From the NCBI GenBank assembly GCA_015063445.1, contig SVUD01000036.1, forward strand, positions 1 through 18,609: a stretch of 18,609 nt of DNA, in the 5' to 3' direction. This document shows, in pieces, positions 7,501 to 13,370 of the stretch. The notes below the pieces were generated by a model. That model was given only the letters and a program-made list of their open reading frames with translations. It was not told the origin of the DNA and ran no database searches. The DNA comes from Oscillospiraceae bacterium (GTDB lineage Bacteria > Bacillota_A > Clostridia > Oscillospirales > CAG-272). Both the position numbers and the translations under genes were made by a program. Each line of letters opens with the position of its first letter. Positions within the stretch are counted from its first letter, which is position 1.

Positions 7501-10500
7501 TTGATGTAAGCTCAAATTATCTTACTCACTTTAACGGAAGCTTTACGCTTGACCTTGGCGAAAATACCTTTACCAGAGCGGAAGGATATCTCTTCGATAT
7601 CTACGCTTCCGTTACCGATAACACGCTCTTTACCACTAATATCATTCTTAAAAACGGTACGGTCGTAGCGAAAAAAGCTCCCCTCATCGGTCTTAATCAT
7701 TCCGCTTCGTCATCTCTTAACGGAAGCTTGAAGCACTTTGATTTCGAGTTTGAAAACGTAACCTTCGCTATCGCCCGCGGAACGTCGATTGCTTCGGGAT
7801 TTATCACGGCGTGTTGGGAAAACGGCTCTTACGGTATGACTGCTGACCTTACGTTTATCGATTGTACCTTTGACTTCACGAACGCTATCAAGGATTCCGT
7901 TATGATAAACCTTGCGGGAGACAGCAAGAGCTTGACTAAGGTTAAGCTTGATATTGCAGGCGGTAATATCATAGCGGGCAAAAATGCGGTTGTCTTTGTG
8001 AAAACCGATGCGGGAGACGTGGTTGGCTTGTCCAAAAATTCACTTGGTGAATACGTAACTCTCACAGCTCCCACAGGCGCAGACGTAACGGCGTTCACAG
8101 ACGCATACGTTTCAAGCGACCTTACCAAAACTCTCGTATTTGAGGTTTCATCCGAAAATCAGACAGAAAAGAAGTATTCCATCAAGGAATCAAGCTACGT
8201 AAAGCCTGTTGAAACCGAGTACGGAACTATTCCAGAAACTCATCATTCCGCGGATGCGTATCCCTTTGTTCTCTTTGATATGAGCAAGGCTCTTGCCGAG
8301 CGTTTCATTGGCGGTTATACAGACCTTGGAGCTGCTATGACGCAGATAAAATCATCGTATTTGAACAACAAAAACGCCAATCTCGTTATCCTCATGCGTA
8401 AGGACGGAGAGAAGAGCACTAAAGCTGATATAGCTCACTTTACCGGTAAGCTTAAGATTGATCTTGGCGGACATAAGCTGAATCTTACCTCAGGCGGAAA
8501 CTACGTGTTCGATTTCTTCGTTAACAGCACAAACAACGCAGGCTTAAGAGGTACTTATACGTTAGTTAACGGAATTATAGACAGAGTAAGCGGAACCGCA
8601 ATAGTAAACACCAACTATAACGGCAAAATGTCAACTTCTGTTAACTTTAAGTTCAATTTTGAAAACATAACCTTTAGATCGACAGCTAAATCCACTCACT
8701 CTCTCATTACGTTCTCCTGGGAAAATAACTTCACGGGAGTAACGGATACAAACGGCAGCGAGTGCATAACGAACTACTTCACCTTTACCGACTGTACGCT
8801 TGACTTTAAGAATTCTGCGGCAGGCACCGTAATGCTTCGTCTCAAATCCACCTCGGATGCAGACAGAATGGTATGCCACGTAGAGTTCAAGGGCGGAAAG
8901 ATCGTTTCCGATAAAGCGATAGGCAGCCTTGTTGAAATGAACACAACGGGCACGAGAGCAGATAGCTTTACCTTCATAGCGGATTCAAACGGCAACTACA
9001 CGACTCTCGAGCTTTCCTCGGGCGTTGAGCCGATATCAAATACCTTTAACGGAGATACCATGTCCTTCACGAAGGATAGCGAGGCAAACGGAGTTGTTAT
9101 TTATAAGCTCACTTCCGTTTCAGGTCCTGTTCTTCCCGAAACGACCGTTTACGGTGATATTCCCGTAGCGTATATCTCGGCTACCACTTATCCGATAGCG
9201 CTCTTCAAGGCAGATAAAACGTTTGTCGGCGCATATTCCGACTTCGGCTCGGCAACCTCGGCAATGCTCAGCACAGACGTAGCGGGCGACTACGTAATTC
9301 TTCTTCGTAATAATGCTATCCAGAACGTAAAGACCTCTCTTTACAACTTCACCGGAAGCCTTACCGTAGACCTTAACGGTTATACTCTTGAAAAGCAGTC
9401 TCAGGGATACCTTGTAGACGTATATTACAGCAAAAATTCCGGTACGGGAACAGACGTCAGAGGAACGTATATCTTTAAGAACGGACCTATCAAGAAAATT
9501 GCCGGCAACGCATTATTCTGCGTAAACTATGCGGCGGATCTTAAGCGTAACGGAGAGGTCAACTTCTTCTTCGGGGACGTTAAGTTCTATTCCACGCATA
9601 CAGGCACAAACGTAATGTTCCAGACCTGGGAAAACGGATATTCCACAGTTAAGAACGGCAGTCTTAAGATTGAATGTAACGCAGAATTTGATAACTGCAC
9701 GTTCGACTATAAGAGCTCTCATGACAATGCGATTATGTTCCCCTCGCTCTATTCGAGCGGAAACAGAACGGTGTTCAATATCACTATAAACGGCGGTAAG
9801 ATAATCGCAAAGAGTGAAAAATCGATGAACCGCTTCGTAGATATGAATAACGATGAGGGTTATTCGGATAGCCTCGTATTTGGTAAGGATAAGAATGGTA
9901 ATTATACCTCTCTCGTTCTTCCTACGGGCGTAGAAGCGCCTCTTGCCATAACCAATATGCACGCCGCTGACAGTCCAATAGCAATCGCCACCGCTTCGGG
10001 AATTTCGCTCACCTTTGTAAAGACATCGGCAGACGCAAGCACCGAAACCTATAAGCTTTGCGAAACGGTTAAGGTTGGCTTTGCTCCCAAAATGAGCATT
10101 ACTCTCGGTAACGAGCTTGTAATGAACGTATACGTTCCCAAGAACAACCTCGAAGCATTCACCCTCGGCGGCATAGAATACAACGTTTCCGACCTCGCCG
10201 AAAGCATTATAACGCTTGGTGACGGAAATGAGTATTACCTTGTAAGCATACCTCTCGGCTCTTCCGAGGCGGCTGGGGATGTAAAGCTCGTAGCAACCGT
10301 CACAGCGGCAGGAAATACCGCAAAGGCAACGTATACCTTCTCAATCATCAAATATTCCACCAAGCTCCTCGCCAATGGTACAGAGGTTGAAAAAACGCTC
10401 GCCAAGGACGTTCTTAACTACATTAAGGAAGCGTACAAGTACTTTACAGCGCATAACGAGGAAAACGAAATCGCAAGAGTAACCGCTCTTATAGATGAAA

Positions 10501-10889
10501 TAATCGGAGATTATACCGCCGAGCCCACCTCTGTAGGTACAACCGAAAGTGACAGCGCGGGAATTGTTACAAACGTAACTCTTAACCTTGACGCAAAGCC
10601 CACTATTCGCTTCTACGTAACAGATACGAGCGTAGAATTCTTCGCAAACGGCAGAAAGCTTAATACCGTAATTGGTACTGATGAAACCTACGGCGCATAC
10701 GTTGAGCTTGACGTATACGCATATGCGCTTTGCGAGGTTATCACCTATGGTGAGGGCGGTAGCTACCACATCTCAGACTTCATCAAGGGCTCTCTCGGTA
10801 CTTCTCACGAATCTCTCGTTAAATCGTTCGTTAAGTATACCGAAAGCGCAGCCGATTACAGAAACTCCGTAATCGGAAGTAATAAGTAA
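4506..10889 (+). CDS. Giant secreted multidomain protein: LamG-like + metallophosphoesterase + SASA-type esterase + three beta-helix-like repeats
   Basis: A 2127-residue protein. Residues 1-34 are a signal peptide (KKR, hydrophobic core, cleavage after VGSA). Residues about 40-225 look like a LamG/concanavalin-type domain (FVHVAITHS, FTLYVDGVKS, YFKGNIRSLGLYFEPLTADEI). Residues about 265-530 are a calcineurin-like phosphoesterase: GDTQ (D274), GLGDVTQD (D315), GNHD (N347, H348), H425 in TTHAY and H474 in SGH. Residues about 573-845 are an SGNH/SASA-type carbohydrate esterase with GGQSN (S581), WMQGCAES (725-730) and DTWH (D827, H830), which fits removal of acetyl groups from glycans. Residues about 850-930 form a small beta domain. 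Three repeats span 936-1852. The C-terminal part ends in KSFVKYTESAADYRNSVI. No LPXTG or S-layer anchor is visible. An AGGAG stands seven bases before the ATG. Catalytic roles are inferred from motifs; the true substrate is unknown. Confidence 0.9.
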   Translation: MKKAMNSKKRITSLVILLMLFVTVFSAIAVVGSAETEAIIEDGRAFTLEDDLSLIKDLESVPKTFEATIKVPTSQNRAGVIFGNYSSSDGSTLNFEIAAGGKPRLYMRDENGNLFDITFNVDIRRDTFVHVAITHSVLSDGNSEFTLYVDGVKSATVTNATACELDAELLQREVTLMLARDGRWRNEQYFKGNIRSLGLYFEPLTADEISGVYQSGIDANISSRIAYYDLTKESNNSGKYVSDSTGNGYDFASIFYFREESVGDYDYSFAIVGDTQCLVEHDNENEDSYYTNAIYDWLVKNKDSKKIKYVLGLGDVTQDNIDAEWEVAKAQISKLNGVLPYSLVTGNHDSVAQLDKYFAQNVNFDSQEIGYYSGTSLGNYYVKFTAGGNKYMIVALQFAPNNAMIEWANNVIGTNPEYSVIITTHAYLDGDGDVLVAGDGGSPSHYNKNNPNGDVMWEKLVSKNRNIKMIFSGHIAADNIVYRCDEGEEGNNVYQLLVNPQGMDHTYLYETGMVAMLYFSNGGNTVKVEYISAFDSLKAQETDETAEDVLFGRKNQFTLNFEEKPVADKGEINVWLIGGQSNAVGYANDLTAYVGKDSRYINGFENVLYYGYGEQWVSNFVPTRVGLGQTNKKSGNEIGIASALGNTGEMHAIIKYAEGGTYLAPTSAAKGTWTSPSYITDNSISTDGNKIGYLYNSFIDTVESAIYELRAMGYTPVIQGMWWMQGCAESYDAYSEQYEALLCALIKDVRTDVEERTGVESSDMPFVFGKIIFNPNGEKIPSGYLEEGSYYNKVLEAQRNVANDETIKNVCMLDAKTGFASGFGQIDTWHYNAATQEYLGIEFVNAVNAFNGKCIVSGSGDNASIAGGGLYSAGDTVTVTFNALDGFSVNSVLMSVGGAAATSINLTDGKYTFTSDGQNVVFSIETVGGNEENTGYGTIPSEYPKSEYPFAIFMNGEFLVAKANWTSAVIAAHEQLRGSLGEGNEVVVLLRTDYTTSVLDVSSNYLTHFNGSFTLDLGENTFTRAEGYLFDIYASVTDNTLFTTNIILKNGTVVAKKAPLIGLNHSASSSLNGSLKHFDFEFENVTFAIARGTSIASGFITACWENGSYGMTADLTFIDCTFDFTNAIKDSVMINLAGDSKSLTKVKLDIAGGNIIAGKNAVVFVKTDAGDVVGLSKNSLGEYVTLTAPTGADVTAFTDAYVSSDLTKTLVFEVSSENQTEKKYSIKESSYVKPVETEYGTIPETHHSADAYPFVLFDMSKALAERFIGGYTDLGAAMTQIKSSYLNNKNANLVILMRKDGEKSTKADIAHFTGKLKIDLGGHKLNLTSGGNYVFDFFVNSTNNAGLRGTYTLVNGIIDRVSGTAIVNTNYNGKMSTSVNFKFNFENITFRSTAKSTHSLITFSWENNFTGVTDTNGSECITNYFTFTDCTLDFKNSAAGTVMLRLKSTSDADRMVCHVEFKGGKIVSDKAIGSLVEMNTTGTRADSFTFIADSNGNYTTLELSSGVEPISNTFNGDTMSFTKDSEANGVVIYKLTSVSGPVLPETTVYGDIPVAYISATTYPIALFKADKTFVGAYSDFGSATSAMLSTDVAGDYVILLRNNAIQNVKTSLYNFTGSLTVDLNGYTLEKQSQGYLVDVYYSKNSGTGTDVRGTYIFKNGPIKKIAGNALFCVNYAADLKRNGEVNFFFGDVKFYSTHTGTNVMFQTWENGYSTVKNGSLKIECNAEFDNCTFDYKSSHDNAIMFPSLYSSGNRTVFNITINGGKIIAKSEKSMNRFVDMNNDEGYSDSLVFGKDKNGNYTSLVLPTGVEAPLAITNMHAADSPIAIATASGISLTFVKTSADASTETYKLCETVKVGFAPKMSITLGNELVMNVYVPKNNLEAFTLGGIEYNVSDLAESIITLGDGNEYYLVSIPLGSSEAAGDVKLVATVTAAGNTAKATYTFSIIKYSTKLLANGTEVEKTLAKDVLNYIKEAYKYFTAHNEENEIARVTALIDEIIGDYTAEPTSVGTTESDSAGIVTNVTLNLDAKPTIRFYVTDTSVEFFANGRKLNTVIGTDETYGAYVELDVYAYALCEVITYGEGGSYHISDFIKGSLGTSHESLVKSFVKYTESAADYRNSVIGSNK
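7311..10058 (+). repeat. Three tandem protein repeats of about 305 residues
   Basis: The encoded protein repeats itself at residues 936-1238, 1239-1548 and 1549-1851. Each unit opens with YGTIP or YGDIP, then a YPFAIF-type strand, an LLR/LMR segment, F-T/N-G-S/K-L followed by a DLGG/DLNG strand, a WENG/WENN motif, a (D/N)CT(F/L)D(F/Y) strand, a GGKI/GGNI strand and a closing L-P/S-T-G-V type end. The many short strands with regular Asn/Gly turns suggest a right-handed beta-helix, as in pectate-lyase-like folds. The DNA copies are diverged, so this is an old duplication. Confidence 0.85.
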
Positions 10890-10920
10890 AAGTGAAAAGT
10901 GAAGAAGTGGAGGTTAGAAA

Positions 10921-11058
10921 ATGAAAAAATATATTAACCCCGAAGTTGAGGTTGTAAAGCTTTCAACCGAAGATATTATCGTTACCTCGCCGGGTACTGA
11001 GACGCCTTGGTACGAAGAGAGCGACGGTATCTGGGAAATGGGCACGAGCATAAATTAA
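10921..11058 (+). CDS. Small 45-residue protein of unknown function
   Basis: A short ORF 31 bases after the giant gene, with a GGAGG seven bases before the ATG, which is among the best ribosome binding sites in the window. The product begins MKKYINPEVEVVKL, then STEDIIVTSPG, then an acidic tail with two Trp (W30, W38). It has no Cys, no signal peptide and no membrane segment. The N-terminal pattern KKY-x-x-P-x-x-E-V with a following DII-x-TS resembles small hypothetical proteins I recall from gut Clostridia, but I cannot name a family. It shares a transcript with the giant gene, since no terminator separates them. The gap contains an AAGTGAA/AAGTGAA/GAAGTGG direct repeat (10889-10910). It could be a peptide precursor or an accessory to surface protein export; neither is shown. 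Confidence 0.7.
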   Translation: MKKYINPEVEVVKLSTEDIIVTSPGTETPWYEESDGIWEMGTSIN

Positions 11059-11074
11059 CGAGTGAATTTGTGCG

Positions 11075-11164
11075 GTGAAATGCTCGTTTCACGAGCTTGA
11101 AATGAGTGTCGGAACACTCGTGAAATGATTTTAAAAAATCGTGAAATGAATCCCAACGGGATTC
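11075..11164 (+). repeat. Array of four short hairpins separated by a constant GTGAAAT-type spacer
   Basis: The unit is a 7-base spacer, (G/T)TGAAAT, followed by a G...C palindrome with a 2-4 base loop. Spacers lie at 11075, 11097, 11120 and 11141, with a related GTGGCGG at 11165. Stems are GCTCGT/ACGAGC (11082-11096), GAGTGT/ACACTC (11104-11119), GATTTT/AAAATC (11127-11140) and GAATCCC/GGGATTC (11148-11164). The pitch is 21-24 bases. The stem sequences are unrelated to each other, yet every one is perfectly self-complementary. The array lies in the 3' untranslated part of the giant gene/small ORF transcript, just before its terminator. I recall similar hairpin-spacer arrays in intergenic regions of gut Clostridia but know no described function. 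Confidence 0.85.
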
Positions 11165-11182
11165 GTGGCGGTTAGATAAACG

Positions 11183-11215
11183 AAAGGATCGAGCAAAAAA
11201 ACGTTCGGTCCTTTT
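11183..11215 (+). terminator. Rho-independent terminator of the giant gene/small ORF transcript
   Basis: A 12-bp stem (11183-11194 with 11203-11214, including two wobble pairs) with an A-rich 8-base loop ends in TTTT then GTAATTA. It directly follows the hairpin array and closes the transcript that began near 4457. Confidence 0.8.
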
Positions 11216-11265
11216 GTAATTACCTCAACAAGAACTGTTGGTTCTATTTATGATGTTGTAGTTCG

Positions 11266-11294
11266 TTTTAAAATTCCTGTTTTAAGTTTATAAT
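11266..11294 (+). promoter_or_regulatory. Promoter of the XRE-type regulator
   Basis: TATAAT at 11289-11294 is a perfect -10; a poor TTTTAA sits 17 bases upstream at 11266-11271. The start would be near 11301. A TTAGT/ACTAA inverted repeat (about 11295-11315) lies over that start and could be an autoregulatory operator. An AGAAC/GTTCT repeat occurs upstream at 11231-11245. Confidence 0.5.
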
Positions 11295-11333
11295 GTTAGT
11301 ACGAAATTCAAACTAATGGTGTGGGGCGAGATA

Positions 11334-11657
11334 ATGGATAAACTTACTATGGGAGATAGAATCAAGGAAACGCGAAAGAGATGCGGCTTAACACAAGAGC
11401 AACTTGCCGAGAAATTGGATATCAGCGTTGAATATGTTAGCCAAATTGAGCGTAGCATGAAAATACCGAGTATGCATATGTTTATCAAGCTTGTAGAGGT
11501 ATTAGACGTATCTGCAGATTATCTTTTGAGAGACATAGTTTCTACACGGAATTTGTACGGTGACAAGCAAATTGCGTCAAAGCTTTCAAGATTGACTCCG
11601 AAGCAGAGAGTAGCGCTTGAAGCTCTTATAGATACTTATCTAAATTACCTTGATTAA
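11334..11657 (+). CDS. XRE-family (Cro/CI-type) helix-turn-helix regulator
   Basis: A 107-residue DNA-binding protein. Residues about 8-63 form the HTH_3/XRE domain: MGDRIKETRKRCGLTQEQLA, EKLDISVEYVSQIERS with the recognition helix around VEYVSQIE, then KIPSMHMFIKLVEVLDVSADYLL. The tail of about 40 residues ends TPKQRVALEALIDTYL, a helical segment often used for dimerisation. The ATG at 11334 follows a GGGG seven bases upstream; an ATG six codons earlier is also possible. It is monocistronic between its own promoter and terminator. There is no phage or plasmid gene nearby, so its target is unknown. Confidence 0.9.
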   Translation: MDKLTMGDRIKETRKRCGLTQEQLAEKLDISVEYVSQIERSMKIPSMHMFIKLVEVLDVSADYLLRDIVSTRNLYGDKQIASKLSRLTPKQRVALEALIDTYLNYLD

Positions 11658-11682
11658 GAGGGGATTTGGAACTGAATAAATG

Positions 11683-11713
11683 AGGGTATTGTGGCTTCAC
11701 AGTACCCTTTTTT
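11683..11713 (+). terminator. Terminator of the XRE-type regulator gene
   Basis: A 10-bp stem GGGTATTGTG/CACAGTACCC (one G-U pair, extended by an A-T pair) with a GCTT loop is followed by six T. It lies 25 bases after the stop codon. Confidence 0.9.
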
Positions 11714-11779
11714 CGCTTGATTACTGCAAAAAAACTCTTTTTTTATTTATCACCGTATTTCGAGCGTTTTCGACAATAT

Positions 11780-11799
11780 GAGTATGATAAAATATACTC
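11780..11799 (+). promoter_or_regulatory. Palindrome over a -10-like element before the AbrB remnant
   Basis: GAGTAT and ATACTC form a perfect 6-bp inverted repeat around an 8-base centre that contains TAAAAT (11788-11793), a possible -10. No good -35 is visible. A TGGTTT/AACCA hairpin follows near 11803-11816. This may be the leftover control region of the lost AbrB-type gene. Confidence 0.35.
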
Positions 11800-11849
11800 G
11801 TGGTTTGAAAACCAAACTAACAGTTAAAAAGAAAAGAGGACAAAATTTA

Positions 11850-11930
11850 ATGAAAATCAAGATTATTCGCAAAATTGATGAATTGGGACGTATTGTAATT
11901 CCGTTTAAGCGTTTAGTCTCCAATGCTTGA
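11850..11930 (+). pseudogene. N-terminal remnant of an AbrB/SpoVT-type regulator
   Basis: Only 26 codons remain. The start MKIKIIRKIDELGRIVIP is the strongly conserved opening strand and loop of the SpoVT-AbrB domain, in which the family normally continues with K-E/I-R-R-x-L-G-I and a second half. Here the similarity stops after IP, and the frame ends with FKRLVSNA and TGA. An AGAGGA stands nine bases before the ATG, so the fragment may still be translated. The stop codon overlaps the -35 of the next promoter, which suggests that unrelated DNA was joined here. The remnant is too short to dimerise as a swapped-hairpin barrel. Confidence 0.7.
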
Positions 11931-11955
11931 CAAAGCGCTGCTTAAATGGTATAAT
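11927..11955 (+). promoter_or_regulatory. Consensus promoter of the LacI/LuxR-type regulator
   Basis: TTGACA (11927-11932), a 17-base spacer and TATAAT (11950-11955) are a perfect match to the housekeeping consensus. It predicts a start near 11962 and a leader of about 87 bases. Like the araC-family promoter, the -10 is preceded by TGG and followed by TT. Confidence 0.85.
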
Positions 11956-11972
11956 TTAATCAAATATTTTAG

Positions 11973-12029
11973 GAGTCAAATTAAAGTTTATTACGGTGAA
12001 GTTTAGCTGTTTGAATAATGACTCTTTTT
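11973..12029 (+). promoter_or_regulatory. Possible attenuator-like hairpin in the regulator leader
   Basis: GAGTCA (11973-11978) is complementary to TGACTC (12019-12024), which is followed at once by five T (12025-12029). The long 40-base loop and 6-bp stem make it weak, but the position between a strong promoter and the AGGAG at 12038-12042 would fit leader control. Confidence 0.25.
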
Positions 12030-12048
12030 AAGGTTGTAGGAGAAAAGC

Positions 12049-13152
12049 ATGTCTGCGCAGAAAAAAATAACTGTTTTCGTGCATAAGCCGTTCGTTAATT
12101 TTTACTGGGGAAAGGTCGTATTTGCAAGCTTTGAAAAAGTGAAGGTCAAATACGGTTTATCTATAAAGCTGATAGAAAACGGCGAAGATATCTCGGCGTC
12201 AAAGCATAACGGATTTGCGTTTTTGCTCGGAGTTGATTCGAAATGGATCGATTCGGTTATCGAGTAAATAAAGAATCCCGATTTGCATATCGTATTGCTT
12301 TATGGGAAAAGCGTGAAATACGGTTCTGACGTAAGCTCAATAGATTTCGATCAGAGAGACATAATAAAAAGATCTATAGAAATGCTGCGTGAGAAGCATA
12401 GATATAAAACTGCTTTGTTTGGCGTGCAGGAAAACGACACCTCCGATGCGGATAAAGCGAGCGTCTTTGCTCTGTGGAATTCCTCAGATAATATTTATCG
12501 AACAAACAGAGATATCGAGGAATGCTTTATGCGTTTCTACCGCAGAATATCGGAATATGACAGCGTAATTTGCGCTAATGACATTATAGCGGTTTATTTA
12601 TGTAAGCGTTGTCGTGAAATGGGTATCGACGTCCCGAGTCGGCTGTATGTTGTGGGTAACGGCGGTCTTTGGATAGCTGATAACACTTCGCCTCGTTTGA
12701 CTACGGTAATATATGATTTTGAGTCGATGGCAGACATTGCTCTTTGCGCGATAAACAGCATAGTTAAGTTTGCCGATCTCAGCACGTTCAGCATCAAAAT
12801 TAAAATGCAGATCATCGACAGAGAGAGCACGGGCGGAGCCGATATAGTTGAGCGCTCTGAACGGTTGGGATATACACAGTATAAAATGCTGTATAGCGAC
12901 AGCTATGAGATCACGGATGAGAACATAAATAAGATTAAAGAAATCGATAGCTCGTTTTCTTCTCTGTCACCGATTGACAGAAGAATAGTGCGTGAGCTAT
13001 GTGGCTTTAATAGCTATGAGGAAATTTCTTCAAGATTATTTATGACTGTAGACGCCGTCCGTTATCACATAAAAAAGATTTACAAAGCCTTGGGTGTTCA
13101 TACCGTGGGTGAGTTAAGAGATATCGTCAACGCCTATAAAATAAATATTTGA
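12049..13152 (+). pseudogene. LacI-type sensor fused to C-terminal LuxR-type HTH regulator, interrupted by an in-frame TAA
   Basis: One reading frame of 368 codons has a single internal stop, TAA at 12265-12267 (codon 73). Before it: KKITVFVHKPFVNFYWGKV, the first strand and helix of a type I periplasmic-binding fold. After it the same frame goes on with IKNPDLHIVLLYG, SSIDFDQRDI and YDSVICANDIIAVYLCKRCREMGIDVP, then VVGNGG and SPRLTTVIYD, all LacI/GalR effector-domain landmarks. The C-terminal 60 residues are a LuxR-type HTH (LSPIDRRIVREL, SYEEISSRLFMTVDAVRYHIKKIYKALGVHTVGELRDI). The usual N-terminal LacI HTH is absent. The stop could come from a single AAA-to-TAA change. An AGGAG precedes the ATG, but no ribosome binding site precedes the second part. 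Its place beside fucosidase genes suggests sugar-responsive control of them. Confidence 0.8.
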
Positions 13153-13195
13153 AAAATGCCTGTCCGCGGTCCTTGGCTGCGGATAGGCATTTTTA
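13152..13195 (+). terminator. Terminator after the LacI/LuxR-type regulator
   Basis: A 16-bp stem (13152-13167 with 13179-13194, one G-U pair) with an 11-base loop ends in five T. It starts at the stop codon and separates the regulator from the GH95 genes. Confidence 0.9.
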
Positions 13196-13306
13196 CTAAA
13201 TAAAGAAAATTGTACAGATAAGAAACGATATATTTTTTGGTAAAATTGCATATAAGAGTACAGCAAATGTAAAACCTTACAGATGTATTTTCACAAAAAA
13301 ATTACA

Positions 13307-13335
13307 TTGTATTTTATATTTTAATAGTGTATAAT
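13307..13335 (+). promoter_or_regulatory. Promoter of the GH95 gene pair, with TGTA/TACA half-sites upstream
   Basis: TTGTAT (13307-13312), a 17-base spacer and TATAAT (13330-13335) predict a start near 13342, about 29 bases before the GTG. Upstream, TGTAA-AACC-TTACA (13268-13281) is a perfect inverted repeat. Further TACA/TGTA half-sites at 13212, 13258, 13284 and 13303-13311 make this a likely operator region. The rest of 13196-13306 shows no gene. Confidence 0.7.
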
Positions 13336-13370
13336 GAAATAAATAGTACAAAAAGAAGAGAGGGGTATAC

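Noticed and set aside
4524..10769. Long open frames on the minus strand inside the giant gene (for example 5502-6020, 9513-9962, 10341-10769)
   Set aside because: They are shadows of a gene with strong domain evidence. Their translations are rich in Val/Arg/Tyr/Ile without any motif, and none has a convincing ribosome binding site.
11075..11164. Hairpin array considered as a CRISPR array
   Set aside because: Repeats are only 7 bases, the variable parts are palindromes of 14-17 bases and there are no cas genes.
12265..12267. In-frame TAA considered as recoding (readthrough or special amino acid)
   Set aside because: TAA is used as an ordinary stop elsewhere in the window, TAA is not the selenocysteine codon, and no structured element follows. 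A simple nonsense mutation or sequencing error is more likely.
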